Source: an uncultured Pelagibacteraceae bacterium
GTDB lineage: Bacteria; Pseudomonadota; Alphaproteobacteria; Pelagibacterales; AG-422-B15
Assembly (NCBI GenBank): GCA_902544065.1
Contig: CACCAS010000008.1
Coordinates: forward strand, 1-33,363
DNA: 33,363 nt
Direction: 5' to 3'
The position numbers and the translations under genes were made by a program. A model generated the notes under the pieces. It worked only from the letters and a program-made list of their open reading frames with translations. It ran no database searches and was not told where the DNA came from. This document shows, piece by piece, positions 18,038 through 26,073 of the stretch; position 1 is the first letter of the stretch; every line of letters starts with the position of its first letter.

Positions 18038-18730
18038 CTATTTAAATTTTTTACGCATGTTGATTGCTGCTTGAATACCTGCTATTGGTTTTTTTCCCTC
18101 AGGAACTGTATTTCCTTTTTTGGTAAGATTTTCAAGGCTTTCTCCTTTTTTGAACATATCATAGAGAATATCAATATCCATATTTGTTCCTACCGGTTCT
18201 TCTGGAAAGCCTCTAGCTGAAACCTCATGCTTAAAATCTTCTTCATTTTTCCAGTGCTCAAAAAATATTTCAATAAGATTGCCGTCAGGATCTTTATAAT
18301 ACATTCCAGTTATCCAACCATGATTGATAGTCCAATATGGTTTTAAGCCTCGTTCTTTTGCTTTTAAGTAAAATTCAAACCACTTATCTATAGGATTTAA
18401 TTGATAAGAAATGTGATCTAGTCCAACTGCTGATGGCGTGGACCTATTAAGCCACTCTTTAAATTGTGCTATCAGTTTTACAAAATAATTTAGTTTATCA
18501 ACTCCTGGCTTAGTGTTCGCGATGGCTACTCTATGATGTTCTTCATCAAAAGCTAAAAAAGCAATATCATTACTTTTATACAAAGGCTTACATCCGAAAA
18601 GTTTTTCATAAAAACTGACCATCTTTTCGTACTGCATCGTCTTAAAAGCTACATGATGAAAATTATCTGGAGAATACTCAGACCGAAACTTTTTGTATAA
18701 ATCAAAATTTAAGATAACTTCTTTTGTCAT
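18038..18730 (-). CDS. VOC-family (extradiol-dioxygenase-like) protein
   Basis: The 230-residue protein has two vicinal-oxygen-chelate modules. The presumed metal ligands are H26 (FHHVAF), H106 (LDHISY) and E154 (NLIEIFFE), the 2-His-1-Glu set of type I extradiol dioxygenases. Its closest visible resemblance is to biphenyl-2,3-diol 1,2-dioxygenase-like proteins, but glyoxalase-like lyases share the fold. It starts 3 bases after the sulfatase stop. The flavin hydroxylase and FAH genes just beyond the sulfatase make an aromatic ring-cleavage role attractive, though unproven. Confidence 0.8.
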   Translation of the reverse strand: MTKEVILNFDLYKKFRSEYSPDNFHHVAFKTMQYEKMVSFYEKLFGCKPLYKSNDIAFLAFDEEHHRVAIANTKPGVDKLNYFVKLIAQFKEWLNRSTPSAVGLDHISYQLNPIDKWFEFYLKAKERGLKPYWTINHGWITGMYYKDPDGNLIEIFFEHWKNEEDFKHEVSARGFPEEPVGTNMDIDILYDMFKKGESLENLTKKGNTVPEGKKPIAGIQAAINMRKKFK

Positions 18731-18733
18731 AAT

Positions 18734-20443
18734 TTAAGCTGTCCAAAACCAATCAGGGCCAGGTAAATGAAGGACATGATTTTCTAGGCCTATTTCTTTA
18801 TCAGTTAACTTATTACATTTTTCATTCATTAACATTAATAAATCTCTATTTTTCTCATCTCTTGAAAGATCATTCATTTCGTAAGGATCATTCTCTAAAT
18901 CAAATAATTGGAAATCAGAATTGTTAGCCGCTAAATCATTATAGTCATGAGGTATGTTGTTCATGCGTGGAGAGAAAAATCTTAAAAATTTATACTTTTT
19001 ATCTACCACTCCCTTATAATTAAGAGGAAGACTGAAGTCGGGTAAAAAATTACCTTTTGATGCGAATGCTTTAGCTTTGTTAATAAAGCCATCGGCTAAA
19101 GCGGTATGTCTGAATTTTTCTGCAACTTCAAAGACAGTTGGAATGATTTGAACCCCGTGTATTAAATGACCTTCTTCATCTCGATTATTTGCATAATTTA
19201 CATTTTCAACTAAATGGGCGTAACTGTTACCTTTTAGTTCAGGAAATTTATTACTTATTTCTTGCTTATCAAGACCTGCAAATTCCAATATAGATGGAAC
19301 GATGTCAATATTTGAAATAATTGAATCGCACATCTTTTGTTGTTTCAAGTCAGGGTGATATACCAATGTCGGAACCTTGATTGATTCCTCCCAAGCTACA
19401 ACTTTTCCTCTTGCTCCTTGTTGACCAAGCATTTCTCCATGATCTGAAATCATAAAAATAATTGTATTTTCTAGCTGATCTGTTTCCTGAAGAGTATCTA
19501 TGAGCATCATTATCCGCCTATCTACATCACGCAAGCAATTAAAATAATAATTACAAAACTTTCTCCATAAGTCTGGCCGGTTATATGGTATCTCACCGTA
19601 AAGCGTATTCATTAGTTCAGTTCCTGCCTCTGCTCCAGGTCCTATACTTCTTCTTGGGCCAAAATTCTTTGGAAATTCAAAATCATGCTCTAGGTCATAA
19701 AAAGGATCATTAGGTGCAAACTGTTGATTAGCAGCAATAAATCCTGTTCCTTTAATCTCAGGCCCTGCCCTATAAAACATAATGTCATGAGGATTGACAA
19801 AATTTATAAATGCAGACCATGGCTTACTATTGTTTTTGTTTTCTAAAATAAACTTAGAAGCATCACTGGCAGTTAATCCATCGTATCTATATCCACCTTG
19901 TCCTAAATCTCTTTCGCCTGGCTGATTAGAATTATCAAATCCATATTTACTAAACATTTGCTTCATGCCTTCATAGCCAAGAGCGTTCTCATTAACATTA
20001 CTTTCAGTAATATTTGTAAGATGCCACTTGCCAAAATATCCAGTTTCATAATTTTGATTTCTCATCATATGACCGATGGTATTTACATTGTCGTACAAGC
20101 CTGGCACCCAAGGTGTAACCGTATTGTCCCATACACCAGTAAATTGAACATGTTGACCTGTATAAACTGAACTACGAGCGGGTGAACAGATCGGTGTGGA
20201 AGTGTAAGACCGATTAAAATAGGTTGATATACTCTCAAGATATCTTCTAGCCGGTAAATCAATGCTCTTGGGTATGTATGGCCATGCCCTTTCTTGGTCA
20301 TTTAATATTAAAAGAATGTTGTAATTTTTTGGCTTTATGTAAGCTGGTGCTTGTTGCGTTATTAAGATTGAACTTAGTCCGGCCAATGTTACTGAAGCAG
20401 CAGATTGCTTGATAAAAGATCGTCTTGAGATTTTTTTATTCAT
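18734..20443 (-). CDS. Tat-exported type I sulfatase
   Basis: A secreted sulfatase of about 569 residues. The N-terminus has a twin-arginine signal (SRRSFIKQS, R7-R8) and a hydrophobic stretch ending near residue 35. The formylglycine motif CSPAR has its Cys at about 86, so the enzyme needs maturation by a formylglycine-generating enzyme, not seen in this window. The DHGEMLGQQG metal/active-site block is present. It would hydrolyse sulfate esters in the periplasm or outside. ATG at 20443 was preferred over TTG at 20458 because it places the Tat motif normally. It heads a six-gene minus-strand run and is divergent from the FAH gene. Confidence 0.88.
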   Translation of the reverse strand: MNKKISRRSFIKQSAASVTLAGLSSILITQQAPAYIKPKNYNILLILNDQERAWPYIPKSIDLPARRYLESISTYFNRSYTSTPICSPARSSVYTGQHVQFTGVWDNTVTPWVPGLYDNVNTIGHMMRNQNYETGYFGKWHLTNITESNVNENALGYEGMKQMFSKYGFDNSNQPGERDLGQGGYRYDGLTASDASKFILENKNNSKPWSAFINFVNPHDIMFYRAGPEIKGTGFIAANQQFAPNDPFYDLEHDFEFPKNFGPRRSIGPGAEAGTELMNTLYGEIPYNRPDLWRKFCNYYFNCLRDVDRRIMMLIDTLQETDQLENTIIFMISDHGEMLGQQGARGKVVAWEESIKVPTLVYHPDLKQQKMCDSIISNIDIVPSILEFAGLDKQEISNKFPELKGNSYAHLVENVNYANNRDEEGHLIHGVQIIPTVFEVAEKFRHTALADGFINKAKAFASKGNFLPDFSLPLNYKGVVDKKYKFLRFFSPRMNNIPHDYNDLAANNSDFQLFDLENDPYEMNDLSRDEKNRDLLMLMNEKCNKLTDKEIGLENHVLHLPGPDWFWTA

Positions 20444-20515
20444 ATTAAAAAAAAACAATATACAATAATTTTACTTGATACAATTCTAGCTTTTAGATAT
20501 TCAATATATTAACTT

Positions 20516-21409
20516 ATGAAATTAGTTACATTTTCAAATAATGACAATCTAAGCATCGGTGCGGTCAAAGATGACCTGATAATTAGTTTTGCCCAATCAT
20601 CGCTTCCCAAGAATATGATTGACTTTATTAAACTTGGTAACGATGGACTTAATACAGCTAATGACCTTATTGAAAAAGGTGAAGATAAAATAGAAGTAGG
20701 TAAAGTCGAATTGTGTGCACCTATTCCTAAACCAAGTAAAATACTTGCTGTAGGATTAAATTATAAAGAACATAAAGACGAAGTTGCAGAAACAGCAGCA
20801 AAGACTATTGGCAAAGCTCAGGAAAAATATCCCAATATATTTAATAAACAAAATAGTTCAGTCATTGGACCTTATGATTTAATACACAGGCCAAGAGCAT
20901 CAGAGTTTTTAGACTACGAAGGTGAGCTCGGTTTTGTTATTGGAAAAAAATGTCGTCATGTACCTTACGATAGTGCTGCAAACGTGATTTATGGATACAC
21001 AGTTGTGAATGACGTTACTATTAGAGATTGGCAGATGCGGGGTCCGCCAATGACAATGACTATGGGCAAATCATGGGATACGCATTGTCCTTTTGGACCT
21101 TACCTAGTAACTAGTGACGAAGTCGGGGACCCTCATAATTTAAAACTCGAAACTCATGTTAATGGTGAACTAAGACAGTCAGCATCAACAAGTGATTTGA
21201 TATTTGATTGCTTTACTCTTGTTGAATACTTATCAACTGCGTTCACTTTAGAGCCAGGCGATCTAATTCCAACGGGTACTCCAGCTGGATCAGCTGTAAT
21301 GACAAGAAATTGGCTTAAGGCAGATGATGAAGTAAAAATTGAGATTGAAAAATTGGGCTTTATTAAAAATAAAGTTATTGAAGAGCCAGAAGATACTCCC
21401 GTATATTAA
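20516..21409 (+). CDS. Fumarylacetoacetate hydrolase (FAH) family protein
   Basis: The 297-residue protein has the FAH catalytic domain from about residue 72: GLNYKEH, then metal ligands E135 and E137 (DYEGEL) and D166 (VVNDVTIRDWQ), and the GDLIPTGTPAG block near the end. Members hydrolyse fumarylacetoacetate or fumarylpyruvate, decarboxylate oxaloacetate, or hydrate 2-hydroxypentadienoates. The exact reaction is unresolved. The flavin hydroxylase starts 5 bases downstream, so the two are co-translated, favouring a step in aromatic or related ring catabolism. Confidence 0.87.
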   Translation: MKLVTFSNNDNLSIGAVKDDLIISFAQSSLPKNMIDFIKLGNDGLNTANDLIEKGEDKIEVGKVELCAPIPKPSKILAVGLNYKEHKDEVAETAAKTIGKAQEKYPNIFNKQNSSVIGPYDLIHRPRASEFLDYEGELGFVIGKKCRHVPYDSAANVIYGYTVVNDVTIRDWQMRGPPMTMTMGKSWDTHCPFGPYLVTSDEVGDPHNLKLETHVNGELRQSASTSDLIFDCFTLVEYLSTAFTLEPGDLIPTGTPAGSAVMTRNWLKADDEVKIEIEKLGFIKNKVIEEPEDTPVY

Positions 21410-21414
21410 ATCAA

Positions 21415-23028
21415 GTGATTGGAACCGAATATGATGTAATTGTTGCAGGGTATGGACCCGTAGGTGAAACATGTGCAAATCTCCTAGGGTATTATGGAAT
21501 TAAAGCATTAATTCTAGATAAAGAAAAAAATGCCTACCCTTTACCAAGAGCGATTACCTGGGATGCTGAATGTCAACGAGCAATGTCGCAATGCGAATTC
21601 TTAAGCGAAGTTAAGACCAGAAAAATAAGAGGCGTTGATAATAAAGACGCAAATAAAAAGTCAATCATGAAAATTACAATGGAGGGTTTTGACACATATA
21701 ACTATCAGCATAGAATTTTATTTATTCATCAACCACAATTTGACGAGGCGCATAGAGAAAACGCAAAAAAATATCCCACAAATACGATTAAAACAGGTAG
21801 TGAACTTTTAGCGGTAGATGAAATAAATGGAGTCATTAATTGTACGTACAAAAATATTGACACCAATGAGCAGTTTACAGTCACAAGCAAGTACCTTTTG
21901 GCTTGTGACGGTGCGAACAGTACAGTTAGAAAGCTTAACAACATCAAATTGAATAGTCTTGATGCTGACGAGTCATGGATGGTAGTTGATGGATATACCA
22001 AAAGTAGTTTTGACTGTTTTACAGATATAGACGCTATTCAATATTGCAATCCATCCCGACCAACGACGATTATTCAAGGTGTAGAAAATTGCTTTAGATT
22101 TGAAATTGCATACATGCCTGGAGATACTGTTGAAGAAATACAAAAAGAAAAAGTCTTTAGAAAATATATTGATCAATGGATTGGCGATAATGAAGTAGAA
22201 TTTAGCAGAACTGCTGTTTACTCCTTTCATGCAGCAGCTGCCGAGAAATGGAGTAATGGAAATATTTTTCTTCTAGGCGATGCAGCACATCAAATGCCTC
22301 CCTTTATGGGACAAGGCATGAACTCAGGTTGTAGAGACGCTGAGAACTTGCTCTGGAAGATTAATGGAGTACTAAAAGGCCTTTATAAGCCAAGAATTTT
22401 AGATACTTATGAAACAGAAAGAAAACCTCATGTTGCACGTATAACTAGAGCAGCTATCAAACTGGGTGGCGTGATAAACGCAAAAAGTAAGTTTAGAGCT
22501 TTTATCCGAAATGCTACGTTAAGGATACAAGGATACTTCAAGGGTAAAGAAAATATATTTCCTATTATGAATGGAAACCGTCTTGGCCAAGGAATTCATA
22601 ATATGCCTAAAATAAAAGATGTTTCTCTTGAACGATACTACTTTAATGAAATTAGTGTACGACTTAATGATGGCAGGGTAAAAAGCACTGATAAACTCTT
22701 AGGGAAGAATTTTGGGATTATTTTGAATGATTTTAATGGCAATAAAAAAATTTCTGATAAATATCTAGATTTTTTAAATAAACATAATTTTAAAGTTATA
22801 AATATCTCTGACAATAATGAACAATCTAATTACGACAATTATATTGCTTGTGAAGATACCCACTCTGATATGCAGATTTATTGTGATAAGTATAAATGCA
22901 ATGCTGTCATCTTAAGACCTGACAAATATGTTTTTGATATTTTTAATTTTGAAACGAACAATCTAGATGAAATAGTTTCAACCGCAATTAAACACTTAGA
23001 AGAAACAGCCGTATTTATCCTTAATTAA
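21415..23028 (+). CDS. FAD-dependent aromatic hydroxylase (MhpA/PheA-like)
   Basis: The 537-residue group A flavoprotein hydroxylase has an FAD-binding GYGPVG at 12-17, the DG motif CDGANSTVR at 164-172 and the second FAD motif GDAAHQMPPFMGQG at 288-301. The C-terminal ~130 residues resemble the thioredoxin-like domain of phenol hydroxylase/MhpA, including the RPDKYVF block. It would hydroxylate an aromatic or related acid using NAD(P)H and oxygen. Start is GTG at 21415, 5 bases after the FAH stop. The closest functional analogue may be 3-(3-hydroxyphenyl)propionate hydroxylase, but the substrate is not established. Confidence 0.87.
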   Translation: MIGTEYDVIVAGYGPVGETCANLLGYYGIKALILDKEKNAYPLPRAITWDAECQRAMSQCEFLSEVKTRKIRGVDNKDANKKSIMKITMEGFDTYNYQHRILFIHQPQFDEAHRENAKKYPTNTIKTGSELLAVDEINGVINCTYKNIDTNEQFTVTSKYLLACDGANSTVRKLNNIKLNSLDADESWMVVDGYTKSSFDCFTDIDAIQYCNPSRPTTIIQGVENCFRFEIAYMPGDTVEEIQKEKVFRKYIDQWIGDNEVEFSRTAVYSFHAAAAEKWSNGNIFLLGDAAHQMPPFMGQGMNSGCRDAENLLWKINGVLKGLYKPRILDTYETERKPHVARITRAAIKLGGVINAKSKFRAFIRNATLRIQGYFKGKENIFPIMNGNRLGQGIHNMPKIKDVSLERYYFNEISVRLNDGRVKSTDKLLGKNFGIILNDFNGNKKISDKYLDFLNKHNFKVINISDNNEQSNYDNYIACEDTHSDMQIYCDKYKCNAVILRPDKYVFDIFNFETNNLDEIVSTAIKHLEETAVFILN

Positions 23029-23033
23029 TAAAT

Positions 23034-23345
23034 CTAACTTCTTTTTGGCAAGCTTTTAATTATGCTTAAATTATTCAAAATTGCTGATGAGCGTCTAATC
23101 TTTGCAAGTTCTTGATATTCAGGATCGTTATACCACGCTTTAGCATCTTCTTCTGATGGGAAGGTCCATAATATAGTACGTCCTTCTATAGGTTTTTCAC
23201 CTTCAAGATGTTCAATTTTATCATCAAAGGTTATGAATTCACCTCCATATTTCTTTAATATTGGAAAAAATCCTTTTTCATAATTTAGATATGTTTCTTT
23301 ATCTTGAATGTTGATATCCACAAGCATGTAAACTTTTTCACTCAT
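23034..23345 (-). CDS. DUF1330 family protein
   Basis: This 103-residue protein has the ferredoxin-like dimeric alpha/beta barrel pattern of DUF1330: an opening strand YMLVDINIQD, the central GGEFITF and a W-F-x-S-EEDAKAWYNDPEYQ block. Function of the family is unknown; members often sit beside catabolic genes. It is antiparallel to its neighbours, ending 5 bases from the hydroxylase stop and diverging from the CMD gene across 77 bases. Confidence 0.85.
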   Translation of the reverse strand: MSEKVYMLVDINIQDKETYLNYEKGFFPILKKYGGEFITFDDKIEHLEGEKPIEGRTILWTFPSEEDAKAWYNDPEYQELAKIRRSSAILNNLSIIKSLPKRS

Positions 23346-23422
23346 ACAATAATCCTATATTGGGTATAAAAAAAATCAAAGATATAAATTGAAACTAATA
23401 TTTTATGAGTTATTAATATTAA

Positions 23423-23797
23423 ATGCCATTAAATGATGAAGATCGCAAAAAAGGCTTAGAAATACTTAAGGAGATGGATCTCCTTAAAGATGATGAAACC
23501 CCAGTATCTAAGAGTTTATTAAAACAAATAATTGATATGCTTTATGGAACGATCTGGTCCAGAACTGACAAACTGAGCCTTAAAGAAAGAAGTATGATCA
23601 CATTAACTGTACTTGTAGCTCTAAATAGAGAAAATGAATTGAAGTCTCATCTAAGAGGAGCGCAGAATTTAGGACTTGAGAAGGAAAAAATTGAAGAAAT
23701 GATTTTGCACGTCGCTCATTACAGTGGGTTCCCAACTGCTGTTTCTGCCAGTCAGTTATTAAATAAAGTCTGGGATGAAAAAAAAGAATCTCAATAA
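23423..23797 (+). CDS. Carboxymuconolactone decarboxylase (CMD) family protein
   Basis: The 124-residue protein is of the PcaC type: the GTIWSRTDKLSLKERSMIT start of the domain, ELKSHLRGAQNLGL in the middle and the HVAHYSGFP block near the end. It lacks the CxxC of AhpD, so a peroxidase role is unlikely. PcaC acts in the beta-ketoadipate pathway, but no other pca gene is visible, so the substrate is open. The following GST gene overlaps its last 23 bases, showing co-translation. Confidence 0.83.
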   Translation: MPLNDEDRKKGLEILKEMDLLKDDETPVSKSLLKQIIDMLYGTIWSRTDKLSLKERSMITLTVLVALNRENELKSHLRGAQNLGLEKEKIEEMILHVAHYSGFPTAVSASQLLNKVWDEKKESQ

Positions 23798-24710
23798 AGA
23801 CACTCTTATAGGTAAACAGGATTATAAAGTTTCAAACTTTAATCATGAATGGGTTCTATTTCACAATGAGTTTTCTATTTGTTCAAGGAAAGTAAGGGTT
23901 TGTCTGGAAGAATTAAGTATTAATTATCATTCTCAACATATACATCTTATCGAGACAAAAGATTGTGAAAATTTATCAACTGATTTCCTAAAGATAAATC
24001 CTACCGCAACAGTACCTGTCTTACTGCATGAGAATTATCCAATATATGAGTCGCATGAGCAAATTAAATATGTATCTAAACTTAAGCCAGGGGTTCTTTA
24101 CAATGATGAGATAGTAGAGAAGTGGAATGAAAAAGGCTCTTTAGTGGGTGATGACCCCATGAACGGAATTAAAGATTATGCAGGAAATTGTATTTCAATT
24201 ATGATGCAACCGCTTTTTGCAGCTATGTTGAAAAAAGTTAGTATTTTTAAATTTATAAAATATTTTAAACATCCATCTAAATTTAGAGCTTTCTTCTTCG
24301 TGATATTTAAATTAATGGGTAATAGAGCGTTTGGAAAAAATGCACCTAATCAGAGGGCAGCTGTAAAAGCTTTTAAATGTTTAAAAGTACATTTTGACGA
24401 ATTAAACCATCATCTCAATGACAGAAGTTGGATTGGAGGTGAAAAATTTAGCATTGCTGACATAACATGGATGGTTTTATTCCATCGTGTCGAGGAATTG
24501 CAAATTATAGACTTATTAATAGGCAATCATGAAAATTTAAAAGAATATCATAAGCGCTTAAAAAATCGTGAAAGCTATAAAAAATCGATTCTTGAATTCA
24601 ATAGTGAAGCGATAAGCAATGGCATCAATCAGCTTAAATCAGATATTAAAACTTCAAAAAATATCATTCAATTTTATCAATTAATTCAAGAGGAAAGTAA
24701 GATGGCTTGA
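23775..24710 (+). CDS. Long glutathione S-transferase family protein
   Basis: At 311 residues this is longer than common bacterial GSTs (about 200-230). A thioredoxin-like N-terminal domain covers about 26-100, with a possible catalytic Ser in FSICSRKVR (S34 or S37), cis-Pro P81 in TATVPVLL and the glutathione-contacting E92-S93. The C-terminal helical domain contains an inserted hydrophobic stretch (about 150-185) and WIGGEKFSIADITW typical of GSTs. It could be an isomerase, dehalogenase or detoxifying transferase. The ATG at 23775 overlaps the CMD gene by 23 bases. It ends 54 bases before aprM. Confidence 0.78.
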   Translation: MKKKNLNKDTLIGKQDYKVSNFNHEWVLFHNEFSICSRKVRVCLEELSINYHSQHIHLIETKDCENLSTDFLKINPTATVPVLLHENYPIYESHEQIKYVSKLKPGVLYNDEIVEKWNEKGSLVGDDPMNGIKDYAGNCISIMMQPLFAAMLKKVSIFKFIKYFKHPSKFRAFFFVIFKLMGNRAFGKNAPNQRAAVKAFKCLKVHFDELNHHLNDRSWIGGEKFSIADITWMVLFHRVEELQIIDLLIGNHENLKEYHKRLKNRESYKKSILEFNSEAISNGINQLKSDIKTSKNIIQFYQLIQEESKMA

Positions 24711-24745
24711 AACTATAAAATATAGGTATTATTTATATACTCTGA

Positions 24746-24751
24746 TATAAT
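24746..24751 (+). promoter_or_regulatory. Candidate -10 box of the apr operon
   Basis: A perfect TATAAT lies 13 bases before the chosen aprM ATG, in the 54-base gap after the GST gene. No good -35 hexamer is seen at the right distance, and transcription would start only about 7 bases before the ATG, so the leader would be very short. Confidence 0.3.
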
Positions 24752-24764
24752 CACATTGATACTT

Positions 24765-25559
24765 ATGTTTTATACGAATCCATTCGCCGAATTAATAAGC
24801 TTCATGCCCGTTGAAGCATTACAGGCTTTTGTAATACTAATGGTCGCTATGGTTGCTTTGGGAACTATCCTAGACATGGCACACAAAAAAAATGCAAAAT
24901 ACTTCTTTATCAATTACAAAAAGGCGGCTGAGTCAGCTATAAAAAAAGTTAGCGCAGGAGAAAAAGCAGCTGTTATTTCAAAAACTATAGCAAGTGATAT
25001 TTTAACTACATCTGAACTAGGTCGTGGACAAAGAAGAGCGGCACATTTGCTTGGCATGTATGGTTCAATCTTGTTTTGGATTTGCTCAGCTGTTTTGATT
25101 TTCGCTTACACGGGAGTCGCTAAAGAAGCGCCATATCAAATTTCCGCTTTATGGCATATAGGCGCTCTAATGACTTGTTTGGGGGGATACTGGTTTTGGT
25201 TTTTCTTGCGAGTTGATGTTTCTGCAGAAGCAAACCCATGGAAAAGAATAATTAGAGCAGACTTGTTTGTTTTATCATTATTGGCTGCTGCAACTTTTGG
25301 GCTTGCTTGGTCCTTTACTCAATACGCAAGTATTCCTATACTTGATAGCTTGTTTCTGGTTCTTTATGCTCTATCTAATATCGTATTGTTTGGAGGAGTA
25401 TATTGGTCGAAATTTGCTCATATGTTTTATAAACCTGGTGCCGCGATTCAGAAAAATCTATCGGAAGTAGATGGTTACCGTGACGATTTGCCGGGTCCAG
25501 CTGATGCTCCTAAGCAATTTGGCCTTGGAATAAAGCGAGAATCACCTAAGCATTATTAA
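24765..25559 (+). CDS. aprM: AprM, membrane anchor of adenylylsulfate reductase
   Basis: The 264-residue integral membrane protein has about five hydrophobic segments (about residues 18-36, 88-110, 120-145, 155-175, 183-212). It precedes aprBA, the arrangement seen in sulfur-oxidising bacteria and SAR11-type marine bacteria, where AprM is thought to pass electrons from AprBA to the quinone pool in place of QmoABC. ATG at 24765 (MFYTNPFAEL) was preferred over an in-frame TTG at 24756. The family call relies on the gene context plus the GRGQRRAAHLLGMYG and GGYWFWFF blocks. Confidence 0.85.
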   Translation: MFYTNPFAELISFMPVEALQAFVILMVAMVALGTILDMAHKKNAKYFFINYKKAAESAIKKVSAGEKAAVISKTIASDILTTSELGRGQRRAAHLLGMYGSILFWICSAVLIFAYTGVAKEAPYQISALWHIGALMTCLGGYWFWFFLRVDVSAEANPWKRIIRADLFVLSLLAAATFGLAWSFTQYASIPILDSLFLVLYALSNIVLFGGVYWSKFAHMFYKPGAAIQKNLSEVDGYRDDLPGPADAPKQFGLGIKRESPKHY

Positions 25560-25599
25560 TAAAGTTTGATTAACTGGTAAAAGAGAAGAGGAAAAATTT

Positions 25600-26070
25600 A
25601 TGTCAACATTTGTATACATGACAAGATGTGATGGTTGTGGTCATTGCGTAGACATTTGCCCATCAGATATTATGCACATTGATAAAGAAACGAGACGTGC
25701 CGTTAATATTGAGCCGAATATGTGTTGGGAATGTTATTCTTGCGTAAAAGCCTGTCCACAAAATGCCATCGATGTTAGGGGTTATGCAGACTTTGCGCCT
25801 ATGCATCATAAAGTGAGGGTTTTGAGGGAAGAAGAGAAAGGAACTATTTCTTGGAGAATAAAATTCAGGAACGGTCATGAAAAGAATTTTGTTTCACCGA
25901 TTACAACAAAACCATGGGGTAAACATATTCCAAAACTAGCTGAAGAAAAAGTTCCAACAAACGATGAGTTAAACTCACAACTTCTTTATTCAGAACCAAC
26001 TGGCTTAAATATTGACACCGGACTGCCTGAAATAGATAAAGATAAATTTAAAGAAGGCGTTTATTACTAA
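25600..26070 (+). CDS. aprB: Adenylylsulfate reductase beta subunit (ferredoxin-like)
   Basis: The 156-residue iron-sulfur subunit binds two [4Fe-4S] clusters. The cysteine sets are C10, C13, C16, C20 and C42, C45, C48, C52, followed by the C-terminal tail that wraps AprA. It relays electrons between the AprA flavin and the membrane partner. A purine-rich Shine-Dalgarno (AGAGGA, 25587-25592) lies about 7 bases before the ATG. It is 40 bases after aprM and 3 bases before aprA. Confidence 0.94.
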   Translation: MSTFVYMTRCDGCGHCVDICPSDIMHIDKETRRAVNIEPNMCWECYSCVKACPQNAIDVRGYADFAPMHHKVRVLREEEKGTISWRIKFRNGHEKNFVSPITTKPWGKHIPKLAEEKVPTNDELNSQLLYSEPTGLNIDTGLPEIDKDKFKEGVYY

Positions 26071-26073
26071 TCC

